From: G965237725 sp965237725
Lineage (GTDB): Bacteria > Pseudomonadota > Gammaproteobacteria > Arenicellales > Poriferihabitantaceae
Length of the DNA: 64,000 nt
Direction: 5' to 3'
Assembly: GCA_965237725.1 (NCBI GenBank)
Contig: OZ250151.1
Location: forward strand, 4,030,001 to 4,094,000
In this document: one piece after another, positions 1 to 8,204 of the stretch
How positions within the stretch are numbered: the first letter of the stretch is position 1
Layout: every line of letters begins with the position of its first letter
Translations under genes and position numbers: made by a program
Notes under the pieces: generated by a model
Told to the model about the DNA's origin: nothing
Databases searched by the model: none
The model's input: only the letters and a program-made list of their open reading frames with translations

Positions 1-1
1 A

Positions 2-790
2 AAAGTAGACCAAAACTTTTATATGACTCGCGAGCAAATACGCTCTGTTGTTGAGATGACCGAAAGGACATCTTCGGTTGACGCCTTTGACCGTGGACGA
101 ATTCGTCGGGTTATTCGATTTGGTGATACCACGGTTGGTGAGGCAATGACCCCCATCTCTGAAGTCACAGCAATTAACCATAACCGCGGAATTTTACGAG
201 CAATTGCAACGGTTCGGCGAAAGGGCTATAACCGATTGCCGGTTTATAAAGGCAATACCAGTAATATTATTGGCATTGTTACCTTGTCCACATGGGATTT
301 GCTGGATAAATCCATCACCGATAAAAAACTGGATGATCTGATAAAGCCTGCGCAATACGTGTTGCAATTTCAAACTATTGATGAACTGTTATCGATTTTA
401 CGTCAGCGGGAAGATCACATGGCGGTTGTGGTAGACGAATATGGATCCGCAATCGGTATCATTACCATGGAAGATATCGTCGAAGAAGTGGTTGGTGATA
501 TCGATGTTGGATATGATTTTGAAGAATATCTGCCGAGAAGAAAGAGAGTGGCGCAAATCCTGGAAGACGATACCTATTTGCTGGATTCTCGTCTTTCAGT
601 GTCCGAAGTCAACGATTTACTGGAAATCAGTTTAAGTACAAAAGTCTCTTATACCATTGGTGGTTTGGTAATGAATCAATTGGGGCATATACCTGAGCAG
701 GGTGAATGTATGATAGAGCAGGGTTATCAATTTTGTGTTGAAGAGCGAACCGAAAAAGCCATAGTTAAGCTAAAAGTTGAACGAGTTTAG
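2..790 (+). CDS. CorC/HlyC-family CBS-domain protein, 5' partial
   Basis: The reading frame is open to the left edge (K-V-D-Q-N-F-Y precede the first Met at 23), so the gene probably begins outside the window and only its C-terminal cytoplasmic part is seen. The visible part starts with the linker typical of CNNM/CorC proteins (REQIRSVVEM, then FGDTTVGEAMTP). It continues with two CBS motifs (about residues 40-160 from the Met, the second ending VVVDEYGSAIGIITMEDIVEEVVGD) and the small CorC_HlyC domain (about 170-255). Family members are membrane proteins linked to Mg2+/Co2+ efflux or haemolysin-like roles; whether a DUF21 membrane domain precedes it cannot be checked here. The family call is firm, the substrate is not known. 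Confidence 0.85.
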   Translation, partial: KVDQNFYMTREQIRSVVEMTERTSSVDAFDRGRIRRVIRFGDTTVGEAMTPISEVTAINHNRGILRAIATVRRKGYNRLPVYKGNTSNIIGIVTLSTWDLLDKSITDKKLDDLIKPAQYVLQFQTIDELLSILRQREDHMAVVVDEYGSAIGIITMEDIVEEVVGDIDVGYDFEEYLPRRKRVAQILEDDTYLLDSRLSVSEVNDLLEISLSTKVSYTIGGLVMNQLGHIPEQGECMIEQGYQFCVEERTEKAIVKLKVERV

Positions 791-833
791 TTTCTCGATT
801 TGATTAACCCACAAACTGTCAAAGGTTCCCTAA

Positions 834-1448
834 ATGTTAGAACAGGAATTAAAACTCACCGCCCCAAGCATTGACGTGCTCAACAGGGTTACAAATTATA
901 AACATGTCCAGGAAATTGTCACTGGTTCAGTTTCTCCAGCCAAAAGATTTTTGGCGAATTACTATGATACCGTGGATAAAAAGTTTGAAAAAAATCTGTG
1001 TTCATTGCGAGTCCGACTCGAAGGGGATTGTTATCGAGCTGCATTTAAACTAGCAGGTGAGATTGTCGATGGCCTGTCCAGTCGCCCAGAGTATGAGTGT
1101 GACATTGATGGTTTGATCCATTGTGTTGGGAATCTACCCGATGGCTTGCTGAAATCTAAAACATTGGAATTCGTCAGCGAGAACGAAAAACTGATGACCA
1201 TGGTAGTTGTCGATATGCAACGCCAAATTCTTAATCTGGAAGTTGATGGAACAAAAATTGAATTTGTCGCAGACCACGGTAACATATCCGCCAACAGTCG
1301 TCAGGCAGAGTTGTTTGAAATTGAATTAGAATTAAAATCAGGAAATCTGGAAGAGGTAATTAAATTGGGGCAGGTTTTAAAAGATGAGTTTAACCTGATT
1401 CCGTCAATACTAACCAAACATCAAATTGGGCTAGCGCTTTGGGAATAG
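834..1448 (+). CDS. CYTH-domain protein, probable inorganic triphosphatase
   Basis: A 204-residue single-domain protein. It opens with the CYTH signature E-Q-E-L-K (residues 3-7, ExExK), the metal-binding start of the triphosphate tunnel fold, and shows alternating basic/acidic strands such as SLRVRLEG and YRAAFKLAG and a late ELELKSG strand. CYTH enzymes hydrolyse inorganic triphosphate or related substrates with Mg2+ or Mn2+. The C-terminal CHAD domain of E. coli YgiF-type proteins is absent, so this is a CYTH-only form. It overlaps the start of ampD by about 10 bases, indicating co-transcription. The exact substrate is inferred from the family. Confidence 0.8.
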   Translation: MLEQELKLTAPSIDVLNRVTNYKHVQEIVTGSVSPAKRFLANYYDTVDKKFEKNLCSLRVRLEGDCYRAAFKLAGEIVDGLSSRPEYECDIDGLIHCVGNLPDGLLKSKTLEFVSENEKLMTMVVVDMQRQILNLEVDGTKIEFVADHGNISANSRQAELFEIELELKSGNLEEVIKLGQVLKDEFNLIPSILTKHQIGLALWE

Positions 1449-2017
1449 GCCCTGTGAATACACTTGTTCTGGATTCCCATTCCGGATGCGTTGAGGATAT
1501 TCAATTTATCCCGTCACCTAATTTTGATACGCGCCCAGATCAAGGTCAAATCGACGTACTGGTGATCCATTCAATTAGCCTTCCACCCCAGTGTTATGGC
1601 AATAACTATGTGGAAGACCTGTTTTCCAATTGTCTTGACCCAACGGCCCACGATTATTTTGCAGACATTGCTGAGCGAAAAGTTTCAGCACATTTTTATA
1701 TTAAACGCGTTGGAGAAATTATCCAGTTTGTGCCAACCCACAATCGGGCGTGGCATGCGGGTGATTCAACTTTTAAGGGGCGAGAAAAAGTCAACAATTT
1801 TTCAATTGGCATTGAGCTCGAAGGCTGCGACCAACATGAATTTGAGGATACGCAATATCAAAGTCTGACATTACTAAGCCAGTGCATCCTGCAGAGCTAC
1901 CCGTTAATTACCGCTGAGAATATTGTTGGTCATAGTGACATATCCCCAGGTAGAAAGACCGACCCGGGACCTTGCTTCGACTGGAGTCGATATCTCAATT
2001 CAATTTCTAAGACTTAA
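1439..2017 (+). CDS. ampD: 1,6-anhydro-N-acetylmuramyl-L-alanine amidase AmpD
   Basis: Cytoplasmic zinc amidase of peptidoglycan recycling that cleaves the stem peptide from anhydro-muropeptides. Typical features are visible: the first zinc His in VLVIHSISLPP, the block SAHFYIKRVGEIIQFVP, the AWHAG motif, SIGIELEG, and the C-terminal GHSDISPGRKTDPGPCFDW carrying the second His and the Asp. Length (about 190 residues) matches the family. No ATG precedes the conserved region. Candidate starts are TTG 1439, overlapping the CYTH stop, or GTG 1454, which has AGG a few bases upstream; GTG 1454 is plausible. It ends 2 bases from the convergent phosphoribulokinase gene. Confidence 0.92.
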   Translation: MGIGPVNTLVLDSHSGCVEDIQFIPSPNFDTRPDQGQIDVLVIHSISLPPQCYGNNYVEDLFSNCLDPTAHDYFADIAERKVSAHFYIKRVGEIIQFVPTHNRAWHAGDSTFKGREKVNNFSIGIELEGCDQHEFEDTQYQSLTLLSQCILQSYPLITAENIVGHSDISPGRKTDPGPCFDWSRYLNSISKT

Positions 2018-2019
2018 AA

Positions 2020-2913
2020 CTATATTGTTTTGTTTTCCAGTAACTCATAAATAATCGGTCCGACGATAATTTCCATTGCCATTCCCATCTTGCCGCCAGG
2101 AACAACAAGGGTATTCCGGCGTGACATGAAGGAATCATGGATCATAGACTGCAGATTGGTAAAGTCTGGATTAAATTTATTGGGATTTCTGAATCGCACA
2201 ACCACAAAGCTTTCATCCAGAGTAGGTATGTCTCGCGCTACAAATGGGTTTGAAGTGTCTACCGTGGCGACCCGCTGAAAATTGATATCCGTGCGGGAAA
2301 ACTGCGGCGTAATGTGATGTACATAGTCAGGCATTCTACGCAAAATGGTATCGATTACCGCTTCCTTTGAATAACCTCGTTCGATTCGATCTCGATGTAT
2401 TTTTTGAATCCATTCAACATTGACCACTGGAACCACTCCCAGGGCCAGGTCCACGTGGGGCGTCACATCATAACCATCTCCTTTAACAAGCCCATGTAAG
2501 CCCTCGTAAAATAACAGATCTGTTTTCTCGGGTAACGGTTCGTATGGTGTAAATTGACCAATTTTTAACCTGCCCTTAAAACGTTCATTGTATTGTTTCA
2601 ATTCCCGCTTGCTGTGGATGTAGTGACGATATCGACCCGTCCCGCTCTTCCCATAGGTTTTAAACAGGTTTTCCAATTCAGCGAAATCATTGGATTCTGG
2701 ACCAAAATGGCTGAAATGATGGTTGCCGTTAGCTTCCGCCTGTTTCACAGCCTGTCCAAATTCTTCCCGGGTATGCAAATGGAAGCTGTCACCGCTGATG
2801 TGGGCGGCATTTATTTTGTTTCGTAGAAAAATATGTTCAAACACAGTTTTAACTGTGGTGGTTCCGGAACCAGATGAACCCGTGACGGCGACTACGGGGT
2901 GTTTTTTCGACAT
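2020..2913 (-). CDS. prkB: Phosphoribulokinase, PrkB type
   Basis: The 297-residue protein has the nucleotide-binding P-loop GSSGSGTTT (residues 12-20) and PRK-family blocks HISGDSFH, FYEGLHG, VNVEWIQKIHRD and RMPDYVHHITPQF. The family phosphorylates ribulose-5-phosphate to ribulose-1,5-bisphosphate. This class is common in gammaproteobacteria, including non-autotrophs, so it does not by itself show a Calvin cycle; no RuBisCO gene is in the window. It is transcribed away from a LysR regulator 344 bases upstream, a layout like cbbR with its target, although a repeat element lies between them. Confidence 0.88.
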   Translation of the reverse strand: MSKKHPVVAVTGSSGSGTTTVKTVFEHIFLRNKINAAHISGDSFHLHTREEFGQAVKQAEANGNHHFSHFGPESNDFAELENLFKTYGKSGTGRYRHYIHSKRELKQYNERFKGRLKIGQFTPYEPLPEKTDLLFYEGLHGLVKGDGYDVTPHVDLALGVVPVVNVEWIQKIHRDRIERGYSKEAVIDTILRRMPDYVHHITPQFSRTDINFQRVATVDTSNPFVARDIPTLDESFVVVRFRNPNKFNPDFTNLQSMIHDSFMSRRNTLVVPGGKMGMAMEIIVGPIIYELLENKTI

Positions 2914-2937
2914 GGCAATAACTTAATCAGGATTCTA

Positions 2938-3126
2938 GGGAGCCTCTGATTAAAACTGGGCAGATCAAGTTGCCACAAAAAATGAGGCTGAGTAAAATAA
3001 TCAAGTTCAAGGCGCGAAACGCACACAATAGCACGGCTATTGCGAAGTTTTGCAACGCAGAAATTGCCACGTGATATATTGGGTTTAAATTCAAATTGAC
3101 TGTTCATGTTTTAATCAGAGGCTCCC
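2938..3126. repeat. MITE-like element with 19-bp perfect terminal inverted repeats
   Basis: The left end (2938-2956, GGGAGCCTCTGATTAAAAC) is exactly repeated in inverse at 3108-3126. The 189-bp unit has no credible gene and contains an internal stem (CAATAGC/GCTATTG near 3026-3042). I see no clear target-site duplication. The structure fits a non-autonomous transposon remnant; the parent transposase is not in the window. It separates prkB from its putative regulator. Confidence 0.75.
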
Positions 3127-3158
3127 AAGTATTTACAGGATAAATAAAGCCTTATATC

Positions 3159-3178
3159 ACTGTACGTATCGATACAGT
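3159..3178. promoter_or_regulatory. Palindrome ACTGTA-N8-TACAGT upstream of the LysR gene
   Basis: Perfect 6-bp arms with an 8-base spacer lie about 80 bases before the LysR start. The arms equal those of the LexA box at 62.7 kb but the spacing is 2 bases longer, so it is probably not a LexA site. An autoregulatory operator for the LysR protein is a possibility only. Confidence 0.35.
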
Positions 3179-3257
3179 ATAAGGTAAACTAAATGCATCA
3201 GGAACATGAAATAAGAGTTTAATTATGCAAAATTTTTGTCAAGGTGGAGTGTAAATT

Positions 3258-4157
3258 ATGGCACTCCATATCACAATGCGCCAATTACAGGTTTTTGAGG
3301 CAGTAGCACGACATTTAAGTTTTACCCGTGCTGCAGAGGAATTGCACCTGACTCAGCCAGCCGTTTCCATGCAGGTAAAACAACTCGAATCTATGGTGGA
3401 TTTACCCCTGTTTGAACAATTGGGAAAGAAGGTTCACTTGACTGAAGTGGGTGAAACCATGGTTAGACATAGCCGTATAATGATGGGGCAACTCAATGAT
3501 ATTGAAAGAGATATCAATGGTTTGCGTGGCATCGAAGGCGGTCAGCTTAAGCTTTGTATCGCCTCTACGGTTAATTATTTCGCCACCCGCCTGTTATCCA
3601 AATTTTGCGAGGAATATAAGTCAGTTAACATCAGTTTAGATGTCACCAACCGAGAAGAACTGCTGAAACGACTAGATGCCAATGAGCCCGATCTGGTTCT
3701 AATGGGCCAGCCCCCTGAAGAGCTCGATGTAGAAGCCAGGGCGTTCATGGAAAACCCGCTGATTATCATCGCCACACCCCAACACCACCTGGTTGATAAA
3801 AAAAATGTACCTATTACCGCAATGTCTGAAGAGACCTTTGTCATGCGCGAACCAGGTTCAGGGACGCGTACTGCCATGCGTCGGGTATTTGACGAATATG
3901 GCGTGACCCCCAAGCCGGGGATTCAGTTATCCAGCAATGAAACCATAAAACAAAGCGTGGAAGCGGGACTCGGACTGGCTGTGGTCTCAACCCATACGGT
4001 GGAGTTAGAGCTAAATGCAGGACGCCTGGTGTCTCTCGACGTTGAGCACTTCCCCATTATGCGCAAATGGTATGTTGCTTATCGGAAAGGAAAACATCTT
4101 TCTACTACTGCAAAGGTTTTTCTGGAGTTCGTGCTCAGCGAAGGCGGAATAAAGTAA
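3258..4157 (+). CDS. LysR-family transcriptional regulator, CbbR-like
   Basis: Standard 299-residue LTTR. The N-terminal winged HTH (residues 5-65) reads MRQLQVFEAVARHLSFTRAA then ELHLTQPAVSMQVKQLE. The effector domain follows (about 90-295) with ISLDVTNREELL and LDANEPDLVLMGQPPEE, which resembles CbbR-type proteins. It is preceded by GGTGGAG at the expected distance from ATG 3258. It sits divergently to prkB with a MITE-like repeat between. A role in regulating prkB or central carbon metabolism is inferred from this arrangement; the family call is firm. Confidence 0.85.
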   Translation: MALHITMRQLQVFEAVARHLSFTRAAEELHLTQPAVSMQVKQLESMVDLPLFEQLGKKVHLTEVGETMVRHSRIMMGQLNDIERDINGLRGIEGGQLKLCIASTVNYFATRLLSKFCEEYKSVNISLDVTNREELLKRLDANEPDLVLMGQPPEELDVEARAFMENPLIIIATPQHHLVDKKNVPITAMSEETFVMREPGSGTRTAMRRVFDEYGVTPKPGIQLSSNETIKQSVEAGLGLAVVSTHTVELELNAGRLVSLDVEHFPIMRKWYVAYRKGKHLSTTAKVFLEFVLSEGGIK

Positions 4158-4235
4158 ATTGGTAACGTGGGCGGATGATCGATTTTTACCAATTTAACTC
4201 ACTACTCAAGTTCTGATCAGGCGAATTTGCACTGA

Positions 4236-4913
4236 CTAATTTGCGTTGAAAGGGCGTGAGCGCTTACCAATTTCACTGGGGAATCCTGTAGAGAGTTCAC
4301 ATATATAGGGCATGGTTACATATCCTTTGTATCCGCTTGTCCATGGACTGGTTGGCCAGTTAGTAATACCATCAGCCGGGGTATTGATGGGAAATCTTAC
4401 AGACAATAAATAATGCGCGCAGCGGCGTGTAATGGCATAACATACACTGCCAGCTGCCTCCTTGTAACCAATATAATTATTATCGGAAAGTTTTTTTCGG
4501 TCCAGATTGAAGGGATGATCATCGCTACGATTGCTATGAAAATGAGTGATGTCCCAATCGTCGGGTATTTGATGCATATAGTTTGAAATCATTTCCAGGC
4601 AGTTATTGTCAAATACAACATCGTCTTCGCAAATCATCACATTATCGTAACCGCGGGAGAGCATAAGAAAAAAAGCAAATGCATGACTCAGCGCACAACC
4701 AATCTGACCATCCGTAAGATCAAGACCACTCTTTTTAGGGGGTAGTACAAATTGCGATTCACGCCAACTTTTCGTGGGCATTTCGCGTCCGTCAACGCCA
4801 TCAATAAATTCGTAATTGGTTAAGCCAACCTGGTCGAAATTACTTTTAATATGATCTCTGCGATTCTGGCTGTTGGGGAGAGAAATTACGAATACATTAT
4901 CGAATATATATGA
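4236..4913 (-). CDS. Glycosyltransferase family 25 (LPS-type), no canonical start codon
   Basis: From ATG 4781 the frame gives 181 residues with GT25 features: QIGCALSHAFAF, VMICEDDVVFD (acidic motif) and the later AGSVCYAITRRCAHYLL. The same frame stays open upstream to 4913. Those 44 extra codons encode the missing GT25 N-terminus (VFVISLPNSQNRRDHI, then YEFIDGVDGRE), so the real protein is longer than the ATG implies. No ATG, GTG or TTG occurs in that extension; only ATA (4907) or ATT codons are available, and the nearest ATG (4897) is in another frame and stops at once. Either a rare start is used or the start has decayed. Such enzymes add sugars to LPS or glycans. Confidence 0.72.
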   Translation of the reverse strand, partial: SYIFDNVFVISLPNSQNRRDHIKSNFDQVGLTNYEFIDGVDGREMPTKSWRESQFVLPPKKSGLDLTDGQIGCALSHAFAFFLMLSRGYDNVMICEDDVVFDNNCLEMISNYMHQIPDDWDITHFHSNRSDDHPFNLDRKKLSDNNYIGYKEAAGSVCYAITRRCAHYLLSVRFPINTPADGITNWPTSPWTSGYKGYVTMPYICELSTGFPSEIGKRSRPFNAN

Positions 4914-4977
4914 TTAACTAATTAAAAGTTATAGTGGTTATAGGATGGGTCACAAAAATATTTAACAATCATTTTCG

Positions 4978-5859
4978 TTACCAAGGCTCAAACTGATCCC
5001 CAAGCTTGGCCAATACTTCCTCGTGATTAATCACAAATTTAGATATATCATTGGAATGGACTTTTTCAAAATAGGCGCCTTTATCCAGAGCAGAATCAAT
5101 TTCTTCTTCCGATACATCTATTCCAATTTTTTGAAAAAACTGCTTGAAATAACTATGTTTGTCGGTTAAGAAATCTTCATACATTATGGGGTAGGTTGGA
5201 ATATTTGCAGTATTTAAATATTTGACAAGATTTCGTTTTCGATGAAGAAGTCTTTTGCAAACCTTAATATTCTGTTTAAGTGCGTCGATATTAACCTCTA
5301 GCTTGGCGATGTCTTCTCGTGAGATTTCGCCATTTGCCAATTTAAATTGAAGATGTCCTGGTTGGCCGCTTCCGTCACCATGATATCGTGACAGGGCCCA
5401 GCGCAGTATGTCCTGGCGCACAACAACATAAGCTACAACATTATTCTTCTTTAAAATTCTAAGTAATTCATTCCTATAGGATTGTTCATAATAATTATTA
5501 ACAAAATCGAATAACGTTCTAAACATGAAAATGAGTTTTCTTATTTTTAGCGTTCTCCATGGTGCATAAAATCGCATTTTAAAGCCGACTGCTTTGTTTC
5601 GATCAAAATTCTGGATTGGTGCTCTGGCGGTTTGGGTATAAATGTTGTTTAGTTCTTCAAAATCTGATGGCGAATTGGAGAATACCAAATCCAGACATCT
5701 CATCAACTTACCCTGAGATAACTTGCCATACGCATGCTGATCGAAAGGTTCCCATTCTTTTGCTTGCCTGACGATTGACGTTTGTTCGAAATTGTCTAGC
5801 AGACGAATTAACGCATTTGTGCCTTCTTTCTCGTTGTAAAAAATGATGTAGTTTTTCAT
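4978..5859 (-). CDS. Sulfotransferase-like protein
   Basis: The 293-residue protein begins with a strand and a helix (KNYIIFYNEKEGTNALIRLLDNF) in the place of the PAPS-binding 5'-PSB loop of sulfotransferases, though the loop itself is degenerate. It continues with VGFKMRF, then VVAYVVVRQDILRWALSRYHGDG, the usual position of the 3'-phosphate-binding R-x7-S segment, and ends with PIMYEDFLTDKHSYFKQFFQKIGI, the classical YEdL block near the C-terminus. It would transfer sulfate to a carbohydrate or peptide. It lies head-away from the GT-B/GT2 pair and beside a GT25, within the sugar-modification island. The degenerate first motif is the main doubt. Confidence 0.68.
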   Translation of the reverse strand: MKNYIIFYNEKEGTNALIRLLDNFEQTSIVRQAKEWEPFDQHAYGKLSQGKLMRCLDLVFSNSPSDFEELNNIYTQTARAPIQNFDRNKAVGFKMRFYAPWRTLKIRKLIFMFRTLFDFVNNYYEQSYRNELLRILKKNNVVAYVVVRQDILRWALSRYHGDGSGQPGHLQFKLANGEISREDIAKLEVNIDALKQNIKVCKRLLHRKRNLVKYLNTANIPTYPIMYEDFLTDKHSYFKQFFQKIGIDVSEEEIDSALDKGAYFEKVHSNDISKFVINHEEVLAKLGDQFEPW

Positions 5860-6198
5860 TTGGTGAGGTAAATTATAATTCCTAAACGGTATCTAATTTT
5901 GCTCGGCAAGAATTCTGTCAAAAGATTAAATAAACGTATTGTATTGATAATTGTCGCTACAAATTGTATCTACGGGACCAGGTACCTATTGTGGATTGGT
6001 GACAACGACATGCCTGGAATCCACCTTATTCGTGGATGGTCACAATGTTATTGAAGACAAATTGATATCTCGAATTCAGTTTGTTATGTATATATACTAC
6101 GAGGAATTACAATCTTATGCTATTGATCCGCAGTCTTAACGGATTAACAAGCTACAACAAGTTTATTTTACAACATTAACTAAGAATTATAATAAGTT
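5860..6198. other. Divergent intergenic region, no convincing gene
   Basis: About 340 AT-rich bases separate the sulfotransferase from the first GT-B/GT2 gene, so promoters for both must lie here. A 62-codon frame (5951-6139, TTG start directly after a stop) was considered and not accepted. It has no ribosome binding site and resembles nothing I know, but it could be the tail of a degraded exported protein. Confidence 0.5.
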
Positions 6199-8181
6199 AT
6201 GGCTGGTAAAAGCTACAAGAAACTGATTACAAATTCGAAAGGCGCGGAGTCAGCGAGTACTGAAATTATTGCTACAAACCCTCTGGGAAAAATAAATTTT
6301 GGTGCTCAATGGACTTTTGATGCCCATCGATCTGGGTGGCCTGTTGTGCTCAAAAATATTTCGTCCTTGCATAATCCCAGAGGTTTGTTATTTGACGGGT
6401 TTATAGAACAAACCTTCGGATGGCATCGAAAAGAAACAGCGGAACGAGGTGAAATACCTTACACCACGCCCTGGATGGGTATCATGCACAACCCCCCGAA
6501 TATGCCAAAATTTTTCGATTACCTTGCGTCTCCTGAAGTGATACTGGATTCGCAATTTATGCAGGAGAGCATGCCTTTTTGTAATGGTTTATTTGTATTT
6601 TCGGACTACCTAAAACAATGGTTGCAGCCGAGAGTATCCTGCCCAGTTGAGTCGTTGGTTCATCCAACTGAAACTCCCAACACACTATTTAACTTTGATC
6701 ATTATCAGAAAAATGCAGAAAAAAAATTAATACAAATTGGCTTCTGGCTTCGAAAAATGCACTCACTAAAACATTTGGAGGCAACCGGCTTTAGCAAAGT
6801 TTGGATTGTTAGCCATGATTATGCGAGGAAGATGAGTGAAGTAGAGAAAGAAGCGATTAACATTTTTGATGAAAATGGAATGATGCAAACAGGAGGCTAT
6901 GAGGAATGGGATCGGGTTGAAAATTTCGAATACGATTTTCTTCTATCTCAGAATATCGTATTTTTAGATCTGTATGATTCGTCCGCAAATAATGCAATTG
7001 TAGAATGTATCGTTCGCAATACTCCTGTATTGGTAAACAAACTCGCTGCAGTGGTTGAATACCTCGGGGAAGGGTATCCATTTTATTTTGGATCCCTGGA
7101 AGAGGCGAGTAGCAAACTTAATGATGAAGCCTTGATTAAAGAAACCCATGACTATCTGAAGCAGCTGGACAAGGAAATATTTGACCCGGACTATTTTCTT
7201 TCGAAATTCAAGTCATCAGATATTTACTGCAATATTAATCCTCTCGATAATGAACAAATATTGAAAGGTGCTACGCCTAAAATTGATACGCTTGATGATT
7301 TAAACATTGCTCATGGATCGCCATTAAGCAATGATTTTATATTTGTTGTCGCCTTTCGGAATCAATCCAGAAAAATATTTCGATGTCTGGATACTGTTGT
7401 TCCACATTGTAACGGCAGTCATGATGTGGGAATCGTTCTGATAGATGATGCATCTGAAGATAACAGTTTGGAAGTAGCTACAAAATACCTTATTGACAAA
7501 GGTATAACTTTTGTTGCTGTACAAAACTTGGACAGAAAGTTATACGCACGAAATCTATATAATGCAGTGATTAATTTAGCCAATTCCAATAAATCTATCA
7601 TTATCGAAGTGGATGGTGACGACTATTTAGAGGATATTGATATTATCAGTGAGATAAAAAGTCACTACAACAAAGGTGCGCGGTATACGTTCGGTAGTTT
7701 TCGAATTGCCCCTGGATCTCATGAGATTCCAGGCATTGAACAGGCGCAATTTCCCGAATTATGTGCAAACTTGTCAAACCCATGGAATCTTGATCGATGT
7801 CTGTCCTGGATGCCGCTGAAGACTTATCGTAGAGAATTATTTGCCCAGGTGCCATTGGTCTATTTTTGGGATCGATTCCGCGAAAACTGGTTAAATACCG
7901 CTGAGGATTTATCGATTTATCCAATGATGGCGTCCATTGCTGGCAATGACGCACATTACATCGCTAAGTCACTTTATGTATTGGATAATTCTGGAATTCA
8001 CCATGCCCAGTTCCAGACTGATCGTCCTCGTTATATTGTTGAAAAACTATACCGTGTTCCAACGGGTGGGTTCATAGGCGAATCATGGAAGCAGACACGC
8101 AATGAAAATGCAGGTGTGATTCAAAGGGATGCCATTGGACCAAAGGTGAATTTCAAGATCACCAGTTCAAAAAGTCGTTAA
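6199..8181 (+). CDS. Two-domain glycosyltransferase (GT-B-like plus GT2), copy 1
   Basis: A 660-residue protein with two modules. Residues about 30-345 look like a GT-B half with a GT4-like donor segment (FLDLYDSSANNAIVECIVRN, then PVLVNKLAAVVEYLG). Residues about 375-640 are a GT2 domain starting FIFVVAFRNQSRKIFRCL, with DDAS at 416-419 and the metal-binding DGDD at 472-475. Both halves look intact. The next gene, 23 bases downstream, is a full-length paralogue, so this is a tandem duplication. There is no signal peptide or membrane segment, so it is likely cytoplasmic. Donor and acceptor are unknown; the surrounding genes suggest glycan or glycopeptide assembly. Confidence 0.75.
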   Translation: MAGKSYKKLITNSKGAESASTEIIATNPLGKINFGAQWTFDAHRSGWPVVLKNISSLHNPRGLLFDGFIEQTFGWHRKETAERGEIPYTTPWMGIMHNPPNMPKFFDYLASPEVILDSQFMQESMPFCNGLFVFSDYLKQWLQPRVSCPVESLVHPTETPNTLFNFDHYQKNAEKKLIQIGFWLRKMHSLKHLEATGFSKVWIVSHDYARKMSEVEKEAINIFDENGMMQTGGYEEWDRVENFEYDFLLSQNIVFLDLYDSSANNAIVECIVRNTPVLVNKLAAVVEYLGEGYPFYFGSLEEASSKLNDEALIKETHDYLKQLDKEIFDPDYFLSKFKSSDIYCNINPLDNEQILKGATPKIDTLDDLNIAHGSPLSNDFIFVVAFRNQSRKIFRCLDTVVPHCNGSHDVGIVLIDDASEDNSLEVATKYLIDKGITFVAVQNLDRKLYARNLYNAVINLANSNKSIIIEVDGDDYLEDIDIISEIKSHYNKGARYTFGSFRIAPGSHEIPGIEQAQFPELCANLSNPWNLDRCLSWMPLKTYRRELFAQVPLVYFWDRFRENWLNTAEDLSIYPMMASIAGNDAHYIAKSLYVLDNSGIHHAQFQTDRPRYIVEKLYRVPTGGFIGESWKQTRNENAGVIQRDAIGPKVNFKITSSKSR

Positions 8182-8204
8182 TAAATAAGGTTTTCCCATC
8201 AAAT

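Noticed and set aside
2020..2913. Proof of autotrophy
   Set aside because: PrkB-type kinases are common in heterotrophs and no RuBisCO gene is visible.
2892..3107. 71-codon frame on the minus strand
   Set aside because: It lies inside the MITE-like repeat, has no ribosome binding site and no family resemblance.
5951..6139. 62-codon frame with cysteines
   Set aside because: TTG start directly after a stop, no ribosome binding site, no precursor module; at most a remnant.
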